Shown one piece after another: positions 34,571 to 43,727 of a DNA stretch of 64,000 bases (its first letter is position 1; each line of letters opens with the position of its first letter). The stretch lies in contig NZ_CP147520.1 in assembly GCF_037201975.1 (NCBI RefSeq), positions 1,736,001-1,800,000 on the forward strand. The letters are read 5' to 3'. This DNA comes from Streptomyces sp. TG1A-60. GTDB lineage: Bacteria; Actinomycetota; Actinomycetes; Streptomycetales; Streptomycetaceae. The translations under genes were made by a program, and so were the position numbers. Under the pieces are notes generated by a model. The model had not been told where the DNA came from, did no database searches, and was given only the letters and a program-made list of their open reading frames with translations.

Positions 34571-36202
34571 ATGCGAGCTGCCGTTCTCCACGGGACCGTC
34601 GGGGCGGTGGTGCTGAGCGCCCTCACCGTGCCGCCGGCCGGAGGTGTCACGAGTGCCAGTCGGGCGGCGGGGGAGGTCGCCGTCGCGGCGCAGCGGGCCG
34701 CGGACGAGGGCATCCGGTTCGGGAGGTGTCCGGCGGTGGAGGGGCTGCCGGACGGGGTGCGGTGCGGAACGGTCAAGGTGCCGCTCGACTACGCCCGGCC
34801 CGACGGCGAGCAGATCTCGCTGACCGTCAGCCGTGTCAAGGCCGGCGGGAAGGACGCCAAGGGCGAGAAGGTCGCCCGGCAGGGGGCGCTCGTCTTCAAC
34901 CCCGGTGGGCCCGGGGCATCCGGGATGTTCTTTCCGCTCATCGGCTACCTCCCGGAGTGGAAGCGGATCGCTGCCGCGTACGACCTCGTGGGGTACGCCC
35001 CGCGCGGGGTCGGGCGGTCGGCGCCGCTGTCCTGTCAGGACCCCGGGCGGCTGCACCGGGGGCCCTCACCCGCGCCGACTCACCCTACGGAGGCGTACAA
35101 GAGGGAGCGGATCTCGCGGGCGAAGGCGTACGCGCGCGGGTGTGCGCAGCGGAGCGGGAGCGCGCTGCGGCACTACCACTCCCTCAACAACGCCCGCGAC
35201 CTGGACGTCCTGCGGGCCGCGCTCGGCGAGCGGCGGCTGACGTTCATGGGGACGTCGTACGGGACGTACTTCGGGGCGCTGTACGCGACGCTGTTCCCTT
35301 CGCGTGTTCGCCGAATGGTCTTCGACTCGGCGGTGGACCCGGACCCCGACCAGATCTGGTACCAGAACAATCTCGACCAGTCGGCGGCCTTCGAGGAGCG
35401 CTGGGCGGACTTCCGGGCCTGGGTGGCCAAGCACCACGGGGTGTACGGGCTGGGCGACACCCCGGAGCAGGTGCTGCGGAGCTACGAGCGGGCGGCGGCC
35501 CGGCTGGCCGTCCGTCCCGCCGGCGGCGAGGTGGGGCCGGGGCAGTTGCGGAGCGCGTTGCTGCAGGCCGCGTACTACGACGACTACTGGCCGCAGCGCG
35601 CGCTGGCCCTCTCCGCGTATCTGAAGGGCGACCCGAAGCCGCTGGTCCAGATCGCGGGCCCGTACCCGGAGGCGGCCGTCGAGCAGGAGAACGCGAACGC
35701 CGTCCACACGGCCGTCGAGTGCAACGACGGGCCCTGGCCGACGCGGTGGCGGGTCTGGGACCGCGACAACACGCGGCTCGCGCGTACCGCGCCCTTCGGG
35801 ACGTGGGACAACGTGTGGACGAATCTGCCGTGCGCGTACTGGGGCGGGCCGCGTCAGCGGCCCGTCGATGTGCGGACCGGGCCCGGTGAGCTGCCGCCCA
35901 CGCTGATCCTCGCGGCCGAGCGGGATGCGGTCACGCCCTATGACGGGGCGATCGAACTGCACCGGCGGCTCTGGGGGTCGGTGCTGGTGACCGAGCGGGA
36001 CTCCGGGAACCACGGGATCGGCGGGGGGCCCAACAAGTGCGTCAACGGGTATCTGGAGGCGTACCTGTTGGAGGGCCGCCTCCCGGTGCGGCGCGCGGCG
36101 TGCGCACCGCACCCGGAGCCGAGCGCTCGGCGCGGCGGGGGCGTCGAAGAGCTGCGGTCGTCAGTGGCCGGTCAGACCCGCGCGGCCAAGCCGTACCTGT
36201 GA
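34571..36202 (+). CDS. Secreted alpha/beta hydrolase, tripeptidyl aminopeptidase (TAP)-like
   Basis: A 543-residue member of the Streptomyces SlpD/SlpE/TAP peptidase family (S33). It has a signal peptide (AVLHGTVGAVVLSALTVPPA), the oxyanion motif FNPGGPGASG, the nucleophile elbow MGTSYGTYFG, the acid in ILAAERDAVTPYDG and the His in SGNHGIGGGPNKCV. The TAP-like C-terminal domain carries paired Cys residues. It should remove N-terminal tripeptides from extracellular proteins. ATG at 34571 has GGAGGG 8 bases upstream. It converges with hemQ, leaving 22 bases between stops. Confidence 0.92.
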   Translation: MRAAVLHGTVGAVVLSALTVPPAGGVTSASRAAGEVAVAAQRAADEGIRFGRCPAVEGLPDGVRCGTVKVPLDYARPDGEQISLTVSRVKAGGKDAKGEKVARQGALVFNPGGPGASGMFFPLIGYLPEWKRIAAAYDLVGYAPRGVGRSAPLSCQDPGRLHRGPSPAPTHPTEAYKRERISRAKAYARGCAQRSGSALRHYHSLNNARDLDVLRAALGERRLTFMGTSYGTYFGALYATLFPSRVRRMVFDSAVDPDPDQIWYQNNLDQSAAFEERWADFRAWVAKHHGVYGLGDTPEQVLRSYERAAARLAVRPAGGEVGPGQLRSALLQAAYYDDYWPQRALALSAYLKGDPKPLVQIAGPYPEAAVEQENANAVHTAVECNDGPWPTRWRVWDRDNTRLARTAPFGTWDNVWTNLPCAYWGGPRQRPVDVRTGPGELPPTLILAAERDAVTPYDGAIELHRRLWGSVLVTERDSGNHGIGGGPNKCVNGYLEAYLLEGRLPVRRAACAPHPEPSARRGGGVEELRSSVAGQTRAAKPYL

Positions 36203-36224
36203 CGCCCCGCGACGCGCACGGAGC

Positions 36225-36956
36225 TCATGCCAGCCCTGCCACCAGTTCCGCGACCGACTTGCGGCGGCCCGTGTAGAACGGGACCTCCTCGCGGACGTGC
36301 ATGCGGGCCTCGGAGGCGCGCAGGTGGCGCATGAGGTCGACGATGCGGTACAGCTCGTCGGCCTCGAACGCCAGGATCCACTCGTAGTCCCCGAGGGAGA
36401 ACGAGGCGACCGTGTTGGCGCGGACGTCCGGGAAGCCGCGGGCCATCTTGCCGTGGTCGGCGAGCATGCGGCGGCGGTCCTCGTCGGGCAGCAGATACCA
36501 GTCGTAGGAGCGCACGAAGGGGTAGACGCTGACGTAGTCACGGGGCGTCTCGTCGGCGAGGAACGCCGGGATGTGCGAGCGGTTGAACTCGGCGGGGCGG
36601 TGCAGCGCCATGTTCGACCACACGGGCGTCAGGGCGCGGCCCAGCTTCGTGCGGCGGAAGAGGTTGTACGCATCCTGGAGCTGGTCGCTGGTCTCCGCGT
36701 GCCACCAGATCATGACGTCGGCGTCTGCGCGCAGCCCCGACACGTCGTACGTGCCGCGGATGGTCACGTCCTCCGCGGCGAGCTGGTCGAACAGCTCCTG
36801 GACCTCCTCGGCGTGACCGGCCCGGTCCTCCGGCAGCACGTCCTTCAGCTGGAAGACGGACCACAGCGTGTAGCGGATGACCTCGTTGAGGTCCTTGGCC
36901 AGCTTGCCCTTGTTGGGGATGCGGCCGGGCTCGGTGGTGGGGGCGTCGTCGCTCAT
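36225..36956 (-). CDS. hemQ: Coproheme decarboxylase HemQ/ChdC
   Basis: A 243-residue chlorite-dismutase-family protein of the actinobacterial HemQ type. It oxidatively decarboxylates coproheme to haem b, the last step of the coproporphyrin-dependent route. The radical-forming Tyr lies in [17 protein letters not shown] and the proximal haem His in [27 protein letters not shown] is the N-terminal signature. It starts 5 bases after the hemG stop on the same strand, so hemG-hemQ form an operon. Confidence 0.95.
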   Translation of the reverse strand: MSDDAPTTEPGRIPNKGKLAKDLNEVIRYTLWSVFQLKDVLPEDRAGHAEEVQELFDQLAAEDVTIRGTYDVSGLRADADVMIWWHAETSDQLQDAYNLFRRTKLGRALTPVWSNMALHRPAEFNRSHIPAFLADETPRDYVSVYPFVRSYDWYLLPDEDRRRMLADHGKMARGFPDVRANTVASFSLGDYEWILAFEADELYRIVDLMRHLRASEARMHVREEVPFYTGRRKSVAELVAGLA

Positions 36957-36961
36957 GGTTG

Positions 36962-38434
36962 TTATTCTCCCGCTCCGCCGTGGAGGCCTTGCACCGGGTT
37001 GGCGGTGAGCTCCCGCGCAGCCCGCAGGGCACCGTGGATCCGGTCGACCGCGGCGGCGGCGCTCGCGACGCAGGCCGGGATGCCCACGCCGTCGTAGGCG
37101 GCGCCGCAGACCGCGAGGCCGGGCAGCTTGCCGATGTGCTCGCGGACACGGGCCACGCGCGCGTGGTGGCCGACCGGGTACTGGGGCAGGCCGTCGTCCC
37201 AGCGGGTGACGCGGGTCGCCACCGGGGTCGCGGACAGGCCGGTGGCCTCGCGCAGGTCGTGGCGGGAGACGTCCACGAGGTGGGCGTCGTCGTGGTCCAG
37301 GATCGCCGTCTCGCCGTACCGGCCGACGGAGGTGCGCAGGATGAGCAGGTCCGGGTTCTCGTCCGCGAGCCAGCCCCACTTCTGGGAGGCGAAGGTGGAC
37401 GCCTTGATCGTGCGGCCGTCGACCGGCGGCACCAGGAAGCCGCTGCCCTCGGGGAGGGTGAGGCCCGCGCGGCGGTAGGCGAGGGTGACGAGCGCCATGG
37501 AGGCGTACTCCACGGCACCCAGCTCGGCGGCGGCCTCCGGGGCCTCGGCGCGCAGCAGGGCGGCGGCGATCGGAGCGGGCACGGCCACGACGACGGCGTC
37601 GGCGCCCAGGACGCGGTCCTCAGCGCTCCCGGTGCTCCCGGTGCTGACACGCCACCCGCCGGGGGCCTCGCGGCGCAGCTCCGTGACGGGCGTGCCGGTG
37701 CGGATCTCGGCGCCGCGTGCCCGCACCGACTCGGCGACCGCCGACGGCAGTCGGCCCACTCCACCCTCGATGCCCATGAAGACCGGCCCGGTCTGCCGGG
37801 CGGTCGCGGCGCGCTCCTGGATGCCCCGAACAGCCTCGGTGAGGGAGGTGTGGGTCCGGGCGGCCTCGAAGAGCTGCGGGACGGCCGAGCGCATCGAGAT
37901 GCGGTACGCGTCGCCCGCGTAGACGCCGCCGAGCAGCGGCTCCACCAGGCGGTCGACGACCTCGCGGCCGAGGCGGGCCGCCACGTACTCCCCCACCGCC
38001 ACGTCGTCACCGACCTCGGTGCGCGGCAGGTCGGCGTCCCGCTCGATCCGGGCGAGCCCCTCGTCGGACAGGATCCCGGAGAGAGCGGACGCGGTGCCGG
38101 GGACGCCCATGACGTGGCCCTTGGGCATGGGCCGCAGGGCGCCCCTGGTCCAGAGGGAGGCCGTGGCGGTGGCGGGCGGCTGGAGCCGGTCGGCGAGACC
38201 GACCTCACGCGCCAGGGCGAGGGCCTCTGGGCGGCGCGCCAGCATCGACTCGGCGCCGAGGTCGACCCGCGCGCCCGCGATCTCGCCGGGCAGCAGCTTG
38301 CCGCCGACCCGGTCCGAGGCCTCCAGGACGGTCACTCTCGCGCCCCGGTCCAGCAGTCCGTGCGCGGCTGCCAGCCCCGCGATTCCGGCCCCGATGACGA
38401 CGACGTGCCCGGCGTCCGTGCGTGATCCGCTCAT
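36962..38434 (-). CDS. hemG: Coproporphyrinogen III oxidase HemG/CgoX (HemY type)
   Basis: A 490-residue flavoprotein that oxidises coproporphyrinogen III (or protoporphyrinogen IX) in haem synthesis. FAD-binding motif [18 protein letters not shown] starts at residue 11, followed by [11 protein letters not shown]; the C-terminal FAD motif is [20 protein letters not shown]. Gram-positive bacteria use this enzyme with ferrochelatase and HemQ, and hemQ follows directly here. The gene is historically called hemG or hemY in Streptomyces. ATG at 38434 is divergent from the DUF4349 lipoprotein. Confidence 0.95.
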   Translation of the reverse strand: MSGSRTDAGHVVVIGAGIAGLAAAHGLLDRGARVTVLEASDRVGGKLLPGEIAGARVDLGAESMLARRPEALALAREVGLADRLQPPATATASLWTRGALRPMPKGHVMGVPGTASALSGILSDEGLARIERDADLPRTEVGDDVAVGEYVAARLGREVVDRLVEPLLGGVYAGDAYRISMRSAVPQLFEAARTHTSLTEAVRGIQERAATARQTGPVFMGIEGGVGRLPSAVAESVRARGAEIRTGTPVTELRREAPGGWRVSTGSTGSAEDRVLGADAVVVAVPAPIAAALLRAEAPEAAAELGAVEYASMALVTLAYRRAGLTLPEGSGFLVPPVDGRTIKASTFASQKWGWLADENPDLLILRTSVGRYGETAILDHDDAHLVDVSRHDLREATGLSATPVATRVTRWDDGLPQYPVGHHARVARVREHIGKLPGLAVCGAAYDGVGIPACVASAAAAVDRIHGALRAARELTANPVQGLHGGAGE

Positions 38435-38629
38435 GGTTCCACCCTCTCAGATGTCACTGACAGTCATGTCGTCGGTTCCGTCGTCACCACGGCCGCCCAT
38501 GTGGCCGTGCCGAGTCCGGACCGTGACCCCTTCGGGACCGTGACCGTCCAACGTTCCGGCCCGCCCCGGCGTCGAAGGACCGTCAGCAAGGCAAGCAAGC
38601 CCGTCACGACCCTCGGGGGGTACGCCGCA

Positions 38630-39595
38630 ATGGCAGAGACACACGTACGACGTTCCCGGCGGCCCGCGGGGCCGGCCCTGGCCGCCCTGTTCCTCGCCGC
38701 CACACTGGCGCTCGCCGGGTGCGGCACCGGCGACGATGCCTCGGACGGCGGGGCCGGCGACAGCAGGGCCGACACCACGGCCCGGCAGGAGGGCGCGCTG
38801 GACAGCGGCAGCAGCGGCGACGAGAGCAAGAGCGGGGCCGCCGACGCCCCGCCGGACCTCCTCACGAACCAGATCATCCGCACCGCCTCACTGACCGTGC
38901 GGGTCAAGGACGTACCGGAGGCCCTGGACGAGGCCCGTACCACCGTCGAGAACGCGGGCGGGTTCGTCGGGAACGAATCCACGACCCGGGACGGCGAGGA
39001 CCGCGAACGCACCCGCGTCGTCCTGCGCGTGCCCACCGCGAAGTACGAGGAGGTCCTCGACGAACTGGAGGGCACCGGCAAGCTGATCGAGCGGGAGACC
39101 GAGGTCGAGGACGTCACGGACCAGGTCGTCGACGTGAAGAGCCGCGTCAGGACGCAGCAGGCGAGTGTGGCGCGGATCCGCGAGCTGATGGACCGGGCGA
39201 CCAAGCTCGGCGACGTGGTCACCCTGGAGGGCGAGCTGAGCGGCCGTCAGGCCGACCTGGAGGCACTGCTCGCCCAGCGGAAGTCCCTGAAGGACCGCAC
39301 CAGCCTCGCCACCATCACGCTGTCCCTGTCCGAGACCGCGGTGAAGAAGGCCGGCAAGGACGACGACCCCGGCTTCGTGGACGCGCTGGCGGGCGGCTGG
39401 AACGCCTTCGTCGCCGTGTTCCGCTGGCTGGGCATGGCCCTCGCCGCGATCCTCCCCTTCGCCCTCGCCACGGCCCTCGTCCTGCTCGTGTGGTTCCGCT
39501 TCGCCCGCTCCCGCCGCCCCGCCCCGGCCACGACCACGGCGGGCACCGCCGGTTCACTCCCGTCCGCCGCACCGGACGAGGACGACCAGGACTGA
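38630..39595 (+). CDS. DUF4349 lipoprotein
   Basis: A 321-residue membrane lipoprotein: lipobox LALAGC, a Gly/Ser/Asp linker, a DUF4349 domain (NQIIRTASLTVRVKDVPEAL; GGFVGNESTTRDGEDRERTR; VVLRVPTAKYEEVLDELEGTG), a heptad-rich coiled coil (VTDQVVDVKSRVRTQQASVA) and a C-terminal membrane helix (FALATALVLLVWFRFARSRR). Function is unknown. ATG at 38630 fits the lipoprotein signal. It is divergent from hemG with 195 bases between. Confidence 0.9.
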   Translation: MAETHVRRSRRPAGPALAALFLAATLALAGCGTGDDASDGGAGDSRADTTARQEGALDSGSSGDESKSGAADAPPDLLTNQIIRTASLTVRVKDVPEALDEARTTVENAGGFVGNESTTRDGEDRERTRVVLRVPTAKYEEVLDELEGTGKLIERETEVEDVTDQVVDVKSRVRTQQASVARIRELMDRATKLGDVVTLEGELSGRQADLEALLAQRKSLKDRTSLATITLSLSETAVKKAGKDDDPGFVDALAGGWNAFVAVFRWLGMALAAILPFALATALVLLVWFRFARSRRPAPATTTAGTAGSLPSAAPDEDDQD

Positions 39596-39698
39596 CCGGC
39601 CGAGTCGGCGCGACCGGCCGAACCGGCGAAACCGACCGGCCGAACCGGTGGCAGCCGAGAGGCAGCACCGAAATGCGGGACCGCCGTAGCGTGTTCCC

Positions 39699-41123
39699 AT
39701 GAACATGAGCCGCACTGAAGAACGTTCGAGGGAACGCCTGGTGGTCGTCGGAGGCGACGCGGCGGGCATGTCCGCCGCGTCGCAGGCGCGCCGGCTGCGG
39801 GGACCCGACGAGCTGGAGATCGTGGCGTTCGAGCGGGGCCACTTCACCTCCTACTCCGCGTGCGGCATCCCCTACTGGGTGGGCGGCGACGTCCCCGACC
39901 GTGACCGGCTCATCGCCCGCTCGCCCGAGGAGCACCGCACCCGCGACATCGATCTGCGGATGCGTACGGAGGTCGTGGAGATCGACGTCGGGAGCGCACG
40001 CGTGCGCGCGCGGGACGTCGATTCCGGTGCCGAGTCCTGGACCTCGTACGACAAGCTCGTCATCGCGACCGGTGCCCGCCCGATCCGCCCCGATCTGCCC
40101 GGCGTCGACGCGCCCGGGGTGCACGGGGTGCAGACCCTGGACGACGGCCAGGCCCTCCTCGACACCCTGGCCGCCACCGAGGGCCGGATCGGTTCCGCGC
40201 CTCGGGTGCGCGCGGTGGTCGTCGGCGCGGGCTACATCGGCGTGGAGATGGCCGAGGCGCTCGTCAACCGGGGGTACGAGGTCACGGTCGTCAACCGCGG
40301 CAAGGAGCCCATGTCCACGCTCGACCCGGACATGGGCCGCCTGGTGCACAAGGCCATGGAGGGCATGGGCATCACCATGGTCGACGACTCGGAGGTCACC
40401 GCCCTGCGCACCGGTGCCGACGGCCGGGTCCGCGCGGTCGCCACCGAGGACGCCGAGTACCCGGCGGACGTGGTGGTCCTGGGCATCGGCGTACGCCCCG
40501 AGACGACGCTCGCCAGGGCGGCGGGACTGCCGCTGGGCGAGCACGGCGGCCTGCTGACCGACCTCTCCCTGCGTGTCCGCGGCCATGACGACATCTGGGC
40601 GGGCGGCGACTGCGTCGAGGTCCTCGACCTGGTCTCCGGCCGCGAACGCCACATCCCGCTCGGCACCCACGCCAACAAGCACGGCCAGATCATCGGCGCC
40701 AACGTCGGCGGCGGCTACGGCACCTTCCCCGGCGTCGTCGGCACCGCCGTCAGCAAGGTCTGCGACCTGGAGATCGCCCGCACCGGCCTCCGCGAGAAGG
40801 ACGCCGACCGCGCCGGCCTCCGGTACGTCACCGTCATCATCGAGTCCACCAGCCGCGCCGGCTATTACCCCGGTGCCGCCCCCATGACGGTGAAGATGCT
40901 CGCCGAGCGCCGCACAGGCCGCCTCCTAGGCGTCCAGATCGTCGGCCGGGAGGGTGCGGGCAAGCGGGTGGACATCGCGGCGGTGGCCCTGACGGCAGGC
41001 ATGACGGTGGAGCAGATGACGGCTTTGGACCTCGGCTACGCCCCACCCTTCTCGCCGGTGTGGGACCCGGTTCTGGTGGCGGCGAGGAAGGCGGTGGCGG
41101 CGGTGAGGTCGGGCGCCTCATAA
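39699..41123 (+). CDS. CoA-disulfide reductase-like flavoprotein
   Basis: A 474-residue FAD/NAD(P)H disulfide oxidoreductase of the CoA-disulfide reductase/NADH oxidase group. The single redox Cys is in SYSACGIPYW (about residue 52); Rossmann motifs are VVVGGDAAGMSAASQA and VVVGAGYIGVEMAEAL, and the FAD motif is IWAGGDCVEV. A C-terminal dimerisation domain ends in GYAPPFSPVWDPV. Likely roles are reduction of a low-molecular-weight thiol or persulfide. TAGCGT at 39687-39692 lies 6 bases before the ATG, which has no ribosome site, so a leaderless mRNA is likely. Confidence 0.88.
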   Translation: MNMSRTEERSRERLVVVGGDAAGMSAASQARRLRGPDELEIVAFERGHFTSYSACGIPYWVGGDVPDRDRLIARSPEEHRTRDIDLRMRTEVVEIDVGSARVRARDVDSGAESWTSYDKLVIATGARPIRPDLPGVDAPGVHGVQTLDDGQALLDTLAATEGRIGSAPRVRAVVVGAGYIGVEMAEALVNRGYEVTVVNRGKEPMSTLDPDMGRLVHKAMEGMGITMVDDSEVTALRTGADGRVRAVATEDAEYPADVVVLGIGVRPETTLARAAGLPLGEHGGLLTDLSLRVRGHDDIWAGGDCVEVLDLVSGRERHIPLGTHANKHGQIIGANVGGGYGTFPGVVGTAVSKVCDLEIARTGLREKDADRAGLRYVTVIIESTSRAGYYPGAAPMTVKMLAERRTGRLLGVQIVGREGAGKRVDIAAVALTAGMTVEQMTALDLGYAPPFSPVWDPVLVAARKAVAAVRSGAS

Positions 41124-41140
41124 CGGGGGCCGTCGGCCAA

Positions 41141-41212
41141 GGGGCGCGGGGAACCGCGCGACCAGCCACCACGATCCCGCAGCCGGCAACGCACAGCACC
41201 CCTGCGGCGAGA
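41141..41212. repeat. Dispersed intergenic repeat, copy 2
   Basis: GGGGCGCGGGGAACCGCGCG, then ACCAGCCAC, CGCAGCC, and CACAGCACCCCTGCGGCGA. The blocks match 8026-8126 in order. It fills nearly all of the 94-base gap between two convergent genes. Confidence 0.65.
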
Positions 41213-41217
41213 CCCCA

Positions 41218-41556
41218 CTAAACAGCCGACGTACCGTTTATCCGATCAATAGCCTGCCGAGCCTGCTCGGTCGGCGGCCGAGCAGGCAACGAGGACACCG
41301 AAGCCGAGGACGTCACCGCGGCCGACGCCGCCGGAGGCGCCGTCGCAGGCTTCGCATGCGCCGCGGCCGGCCGCGCCGACCGCAACCGGTGGCTGACCGC
41401 CTCGTCCAGCGTCACCGGCCGCTGCATCCGCGCCGCCAGCCGCCCGGCCTCCTGGCCGAGCGCGGCGACGTCTTCCCAGGGCAGCCGCACCACCAGCGAG
41501 ATCTCGGCCTCACCATCGGGGGTGGCGTGCATCGGAGGAGTGACTCGGTCGTTCAT
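41218..41556 (-). CDS. Conserved hypothetical protein
   Basis: A 112-residue protein. The N-terminal half (AEISLVVRLPWEDVAALGQE; AGRLAARMQRPVTLDEAVSH) looks folded and helical, the rest is Ala/Pro-rich and ends in EQARQAIDRINGTSAV. ATG at 41556 has GAGGAA upstream. No known domain; it might be a small regulatory or DNA-associated protein. It is convergent with the flavoprotein gene. Confidence 0.65.
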   Translation of the reverse strand: MNDRVTPPMHATPDGEAEISLVVRLPWEDVAALGQEAGRLAARMQRPVTLDEAVSHRLRSARPAAAHAKPATAPPAASAAVTSSASVSSLPARPPTEQARQAIDRINGTSAV

Positions 41557-42290
41557 CGCGTGTTCCTCACGTAGATCCGCGGTTGAGGAGTCATACGCAT
41601 CAGCCGCCGCTCACGTTCACCGGGCGTGGGCGCCGACGCCCGCCCACTGATTCCGGCCCCTTCGGGAGGCGGAGCAAGCACCGCCGATACTTCCTCGCTG
41701 TCCCGCCCCGGGACGGACCGATGACCACAAGTCACCCATGTGAGCCACCTACCTGACGGCTGGTCACAAAAGTGAAAGTCGAGAGGGAGTTGGCGCATGT
41801 GAGTTGCTGTGTCGTCCGTCAGCGAGGGCGCACGGTGGAACCCGAGGGGACGACTGCGGGAAGACGGCCTTCCCGAGGCGGAGGTCGTGGCAGCGGTCGG
41901 GAGCTCGGACGGGGTCGAGGTTCTCACTGTCGAAGGCCCATGCGGGCAGAGGGACTTCACTCGACGCTGTGGCCAAACGAGCGGGCGGCTCCGGCACATT
42001 GTGTTGATCACCAAGGCGCGTCAGCAGCACGAACAACCCTCGCAGGGAGAAGGCGTGACGCGGCTTTGGGCCGAGTCCAGAAGTCCCAGGAAGGGGCGAC
42101 CGGTTCGGAACGCGCCGACCTAGTGCCGCGGTGTGCCTGGCGGGCGCGGAACCGGGCGCCTCGTCGCCGCTCTCGGAACGCAAGAGCAACCAAAGCGACC
42201 GGGCGGGGTGAGCATCCGCCGCCCAGAGGACCGAGGGCCCAGCCGCCTACTATGGGCCTGCGTATTCAGTGGCGAAAGGGAGTCAGGGCC
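41557..42290. other. Intergenic region before the BlaI gene, no clear gene
   Basis: About 730 bases. Open frames occur on both strands, for example 41764-42189 on minus, but they lack ribosome sites, recognisable domains and consistent bias. This region marks the left edge of the block of accessory genes that runs to 60458. The BlaI promoter should lie near 42240-42280, where CTACTATGG and GTATTCAG could form a BlaI-type site. Confidence 0.4.
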
Positions 42291-42659
42291 ATGCGACGGC
42301 TGGGGGATCTCGAAGCGGAGATCATGGACCGCTTCTGGACGTGGAACCGTCCGGCCACGGTGCGTGAGGTCGTCAACGACATCAACAGGACCCGGCCCCT
42401 CGCGTATACGACGGTGATGACCGTCACCAACATCCTGTACAACAAGGGCTGGTTGCTGCGGGGCAAGCAGGGCCGCGCCTGGCTGTACTCCCCCGTACGC
42501 AGCCGCGAGGCGTACGCAGCCGCGCTCATGGAGGACGGCTTGGGTGAGAGCAAGGACCGTCCGGCCGCACTGGTCCACTTCGTCGAGAACATGACCGAGG
42601 AAGAGCAAGCCGCCCTGCGCAGGGCCCTGCGGAGCGCCGGACGACAGGCGAAGCCATGA
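42291..42659 (+). CDS. BlaI/MecI/CopY family repressor
   Basis: A 122-residue BlaI-type winged-helix repressor: MRRLGDLEAEIMDRFW, then ATVREVVNDI and LAYTTVMTVTNILYNKGWL, the recognition helix region, and a C-terminal dimerisation half. The family controls beta-lactamase and cell-wall genes together with a membrane metalloprotease sensor; CopY copper repressors belong to it as well. ATG at 42291 is used; an ATG at 42252 would add 13 residues. Its TGA overlaps the ATG of the M56 peptidase as ATGA. Confidence 0.92.
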   Translation: MRRLGDLEAEIMDRFWTWNRPATVREVVNDINRTRPLAYTTVMTVTNILYNKGWLLRGKQGRAWLYSPVRSREAYAAALMEDGLGESKDRPAALVHFVENMTEEEQAALRRALRSAGRQAKP

Positions 42660-43567
42660 ACTCGGCCCCGGTCCTGGTCGGCTACACGGCGGTGGTGGGC
42701 TTCGTCGCCCCGCCTTTGCTGCTGCGCGCCGGCTGGCCGCACCGGGCGCCCGCCCTGGCGGTGGCGGTCTGGCACGCACTGGCGGTGTCCTTCTCGATCG
42801 GGGTCGCACTCTCCGCGTACAACCTGGCGATGCCGACCGAGCATCTGCACGCGGGACTGGTGGGGCTGCTGCACTCCTGCGGGCTCGATTTGGGATCAGG
42901 CCGACCCGACCCCGACACGGTGGGCCGACTGGCCGTCGGCGTGCCCGCCGCCATCGCGATCGCCCTGGCGGCGACCTTCGTCTTCCACGTGACGCGGGCC
43001 TGCCGGGCACGCACGGAGCACCGGGCGACCCTTGATCTGGTGGGCCGCCACTCGGCAGGACTGAGCGCCACCGTCCTGCCGTACGAGATCCCCGCCGCCT
43101 ACTGCCTGCCCGGCCGCCATCCCCGGATCGTGATCAGTGACGCGGCAGTGCGCGAGCTGACCTCGGAGCAACTCGGCGCCGTTCTGGAACACGAGCAGGC
43201 CCACATCACGCTCCGCCACCACCTCGTCCTGGCCGCCGCGGAGGCCTTCCGCTCGGTGTTCCGAGGGCTCCCCCTGGCACGTCACGCCCGAGAGCAGACG
43301 GCACTGCTGCTGGAGATGGTCGCGGACGACCGTGCCCTGCGCAGCCACTCCCACGAGGTGTTGGCCACCGCCATGTACGAGATGGCCGCGGCCCGCGCAC
43401 CCAAGGGCACGCTCGCCGCGGGCGGCCACACCGTCCTCATCCGCTTGAAGCGGGTCCTCGGTCCCCGCAAGGCGCCGCACCCCGCGCTGTGGGGCTCCGT
43501 GGCCGCCGCGGCCGTGGCTGCTCCGCTGCTGCCACTGCTCCTCACCTGCCCTCCTTGGCTCGGCTGA
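42656..43567 (+). CDS. M56 family membrane metallopeptidase (BlaR1-like)
   Basis: A 303-residue membrane protein with the zinc motif LEHEQAHITLRHH (HExxH) at about residue 182 between membrane segments. It resembles the protease part of BlaR1 without the penicillin-binding sensor domain. In the family the protease cleaves or inactivates the BlaI repressor upon a signal. It is coupled to the BlaI gene by ATGA. The signal is unknown; the next genes suggest cell-wall or copper stress. Confidence 0.9.
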   Translation: MNSAPVLVGYTAVVGFVAPPLLLRAGWPHRAPALAVAVWHALAVSFSIGVALSAYNLAMPTEHLHAGLVGLLHSCGLDLGSGRPDPDTVGRLAVGVPAAIAIALAATFVFHVTRACRARTEHRATLDLVGRHSAGLSATVLPYEIPAAYCLPGRHPRIVISDAAVRELTSEQLGAVLEHEQAHITLRHHLVLAAAEAFRSVFRGLPLARHAREQTALLLEMVADDRALRSHSHEVLATAMYEMAAARAPKGTLAAGGHTVLIRLKRVLGPRKAPHPALWGSVAAAAVAAPLLPLLLTCPPWLG

Positions 43568-43607
43568 CCGGTTTCTGTGAGACGGAAGTGGCTGGAGCTC
43601 GCTTGCG

Positions 43608-43637
43608 GTACGAACTACGAAGCTACTAAGTTCTAAC
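43608..43637. promoter_or_regulatory. Candidate operator before the NlpC/P60 gene
   Basis: The stretch contains GAACTACGAAGCTACTAAGT, an imperfect inverted repeat with AACT and AGTT ends around AGCT, in otherwise GC-rich DNA. Its place, 100 bases upstream of the hydrolase and just after the BlaI/M56 pair, makes BlaI binding plausible but unproven. Confidence 0.35.
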
Positions 43638-43727
43638 GCGCCTGACCGGTCGGCGCCCTGGGCGCCGGTACGACGGACGCCGGCCCGTCGCCCTGGTACA
43701 CAGACCGCGCAGAGGAGTCGCACCACG

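Noticed and set aside
39596..39660. Repeated CCGGCCGA-type units after the DUF4349 gene
   Set aside because: A short imperfect GC-rich repeat with no consistent period or symmetry; not separable from local composition.
41764..42189. Minus-strand frame upstream of blaI
   Set aside because: No family match or ribosome site, and composition does not rule out chance in GC-rich DNA.
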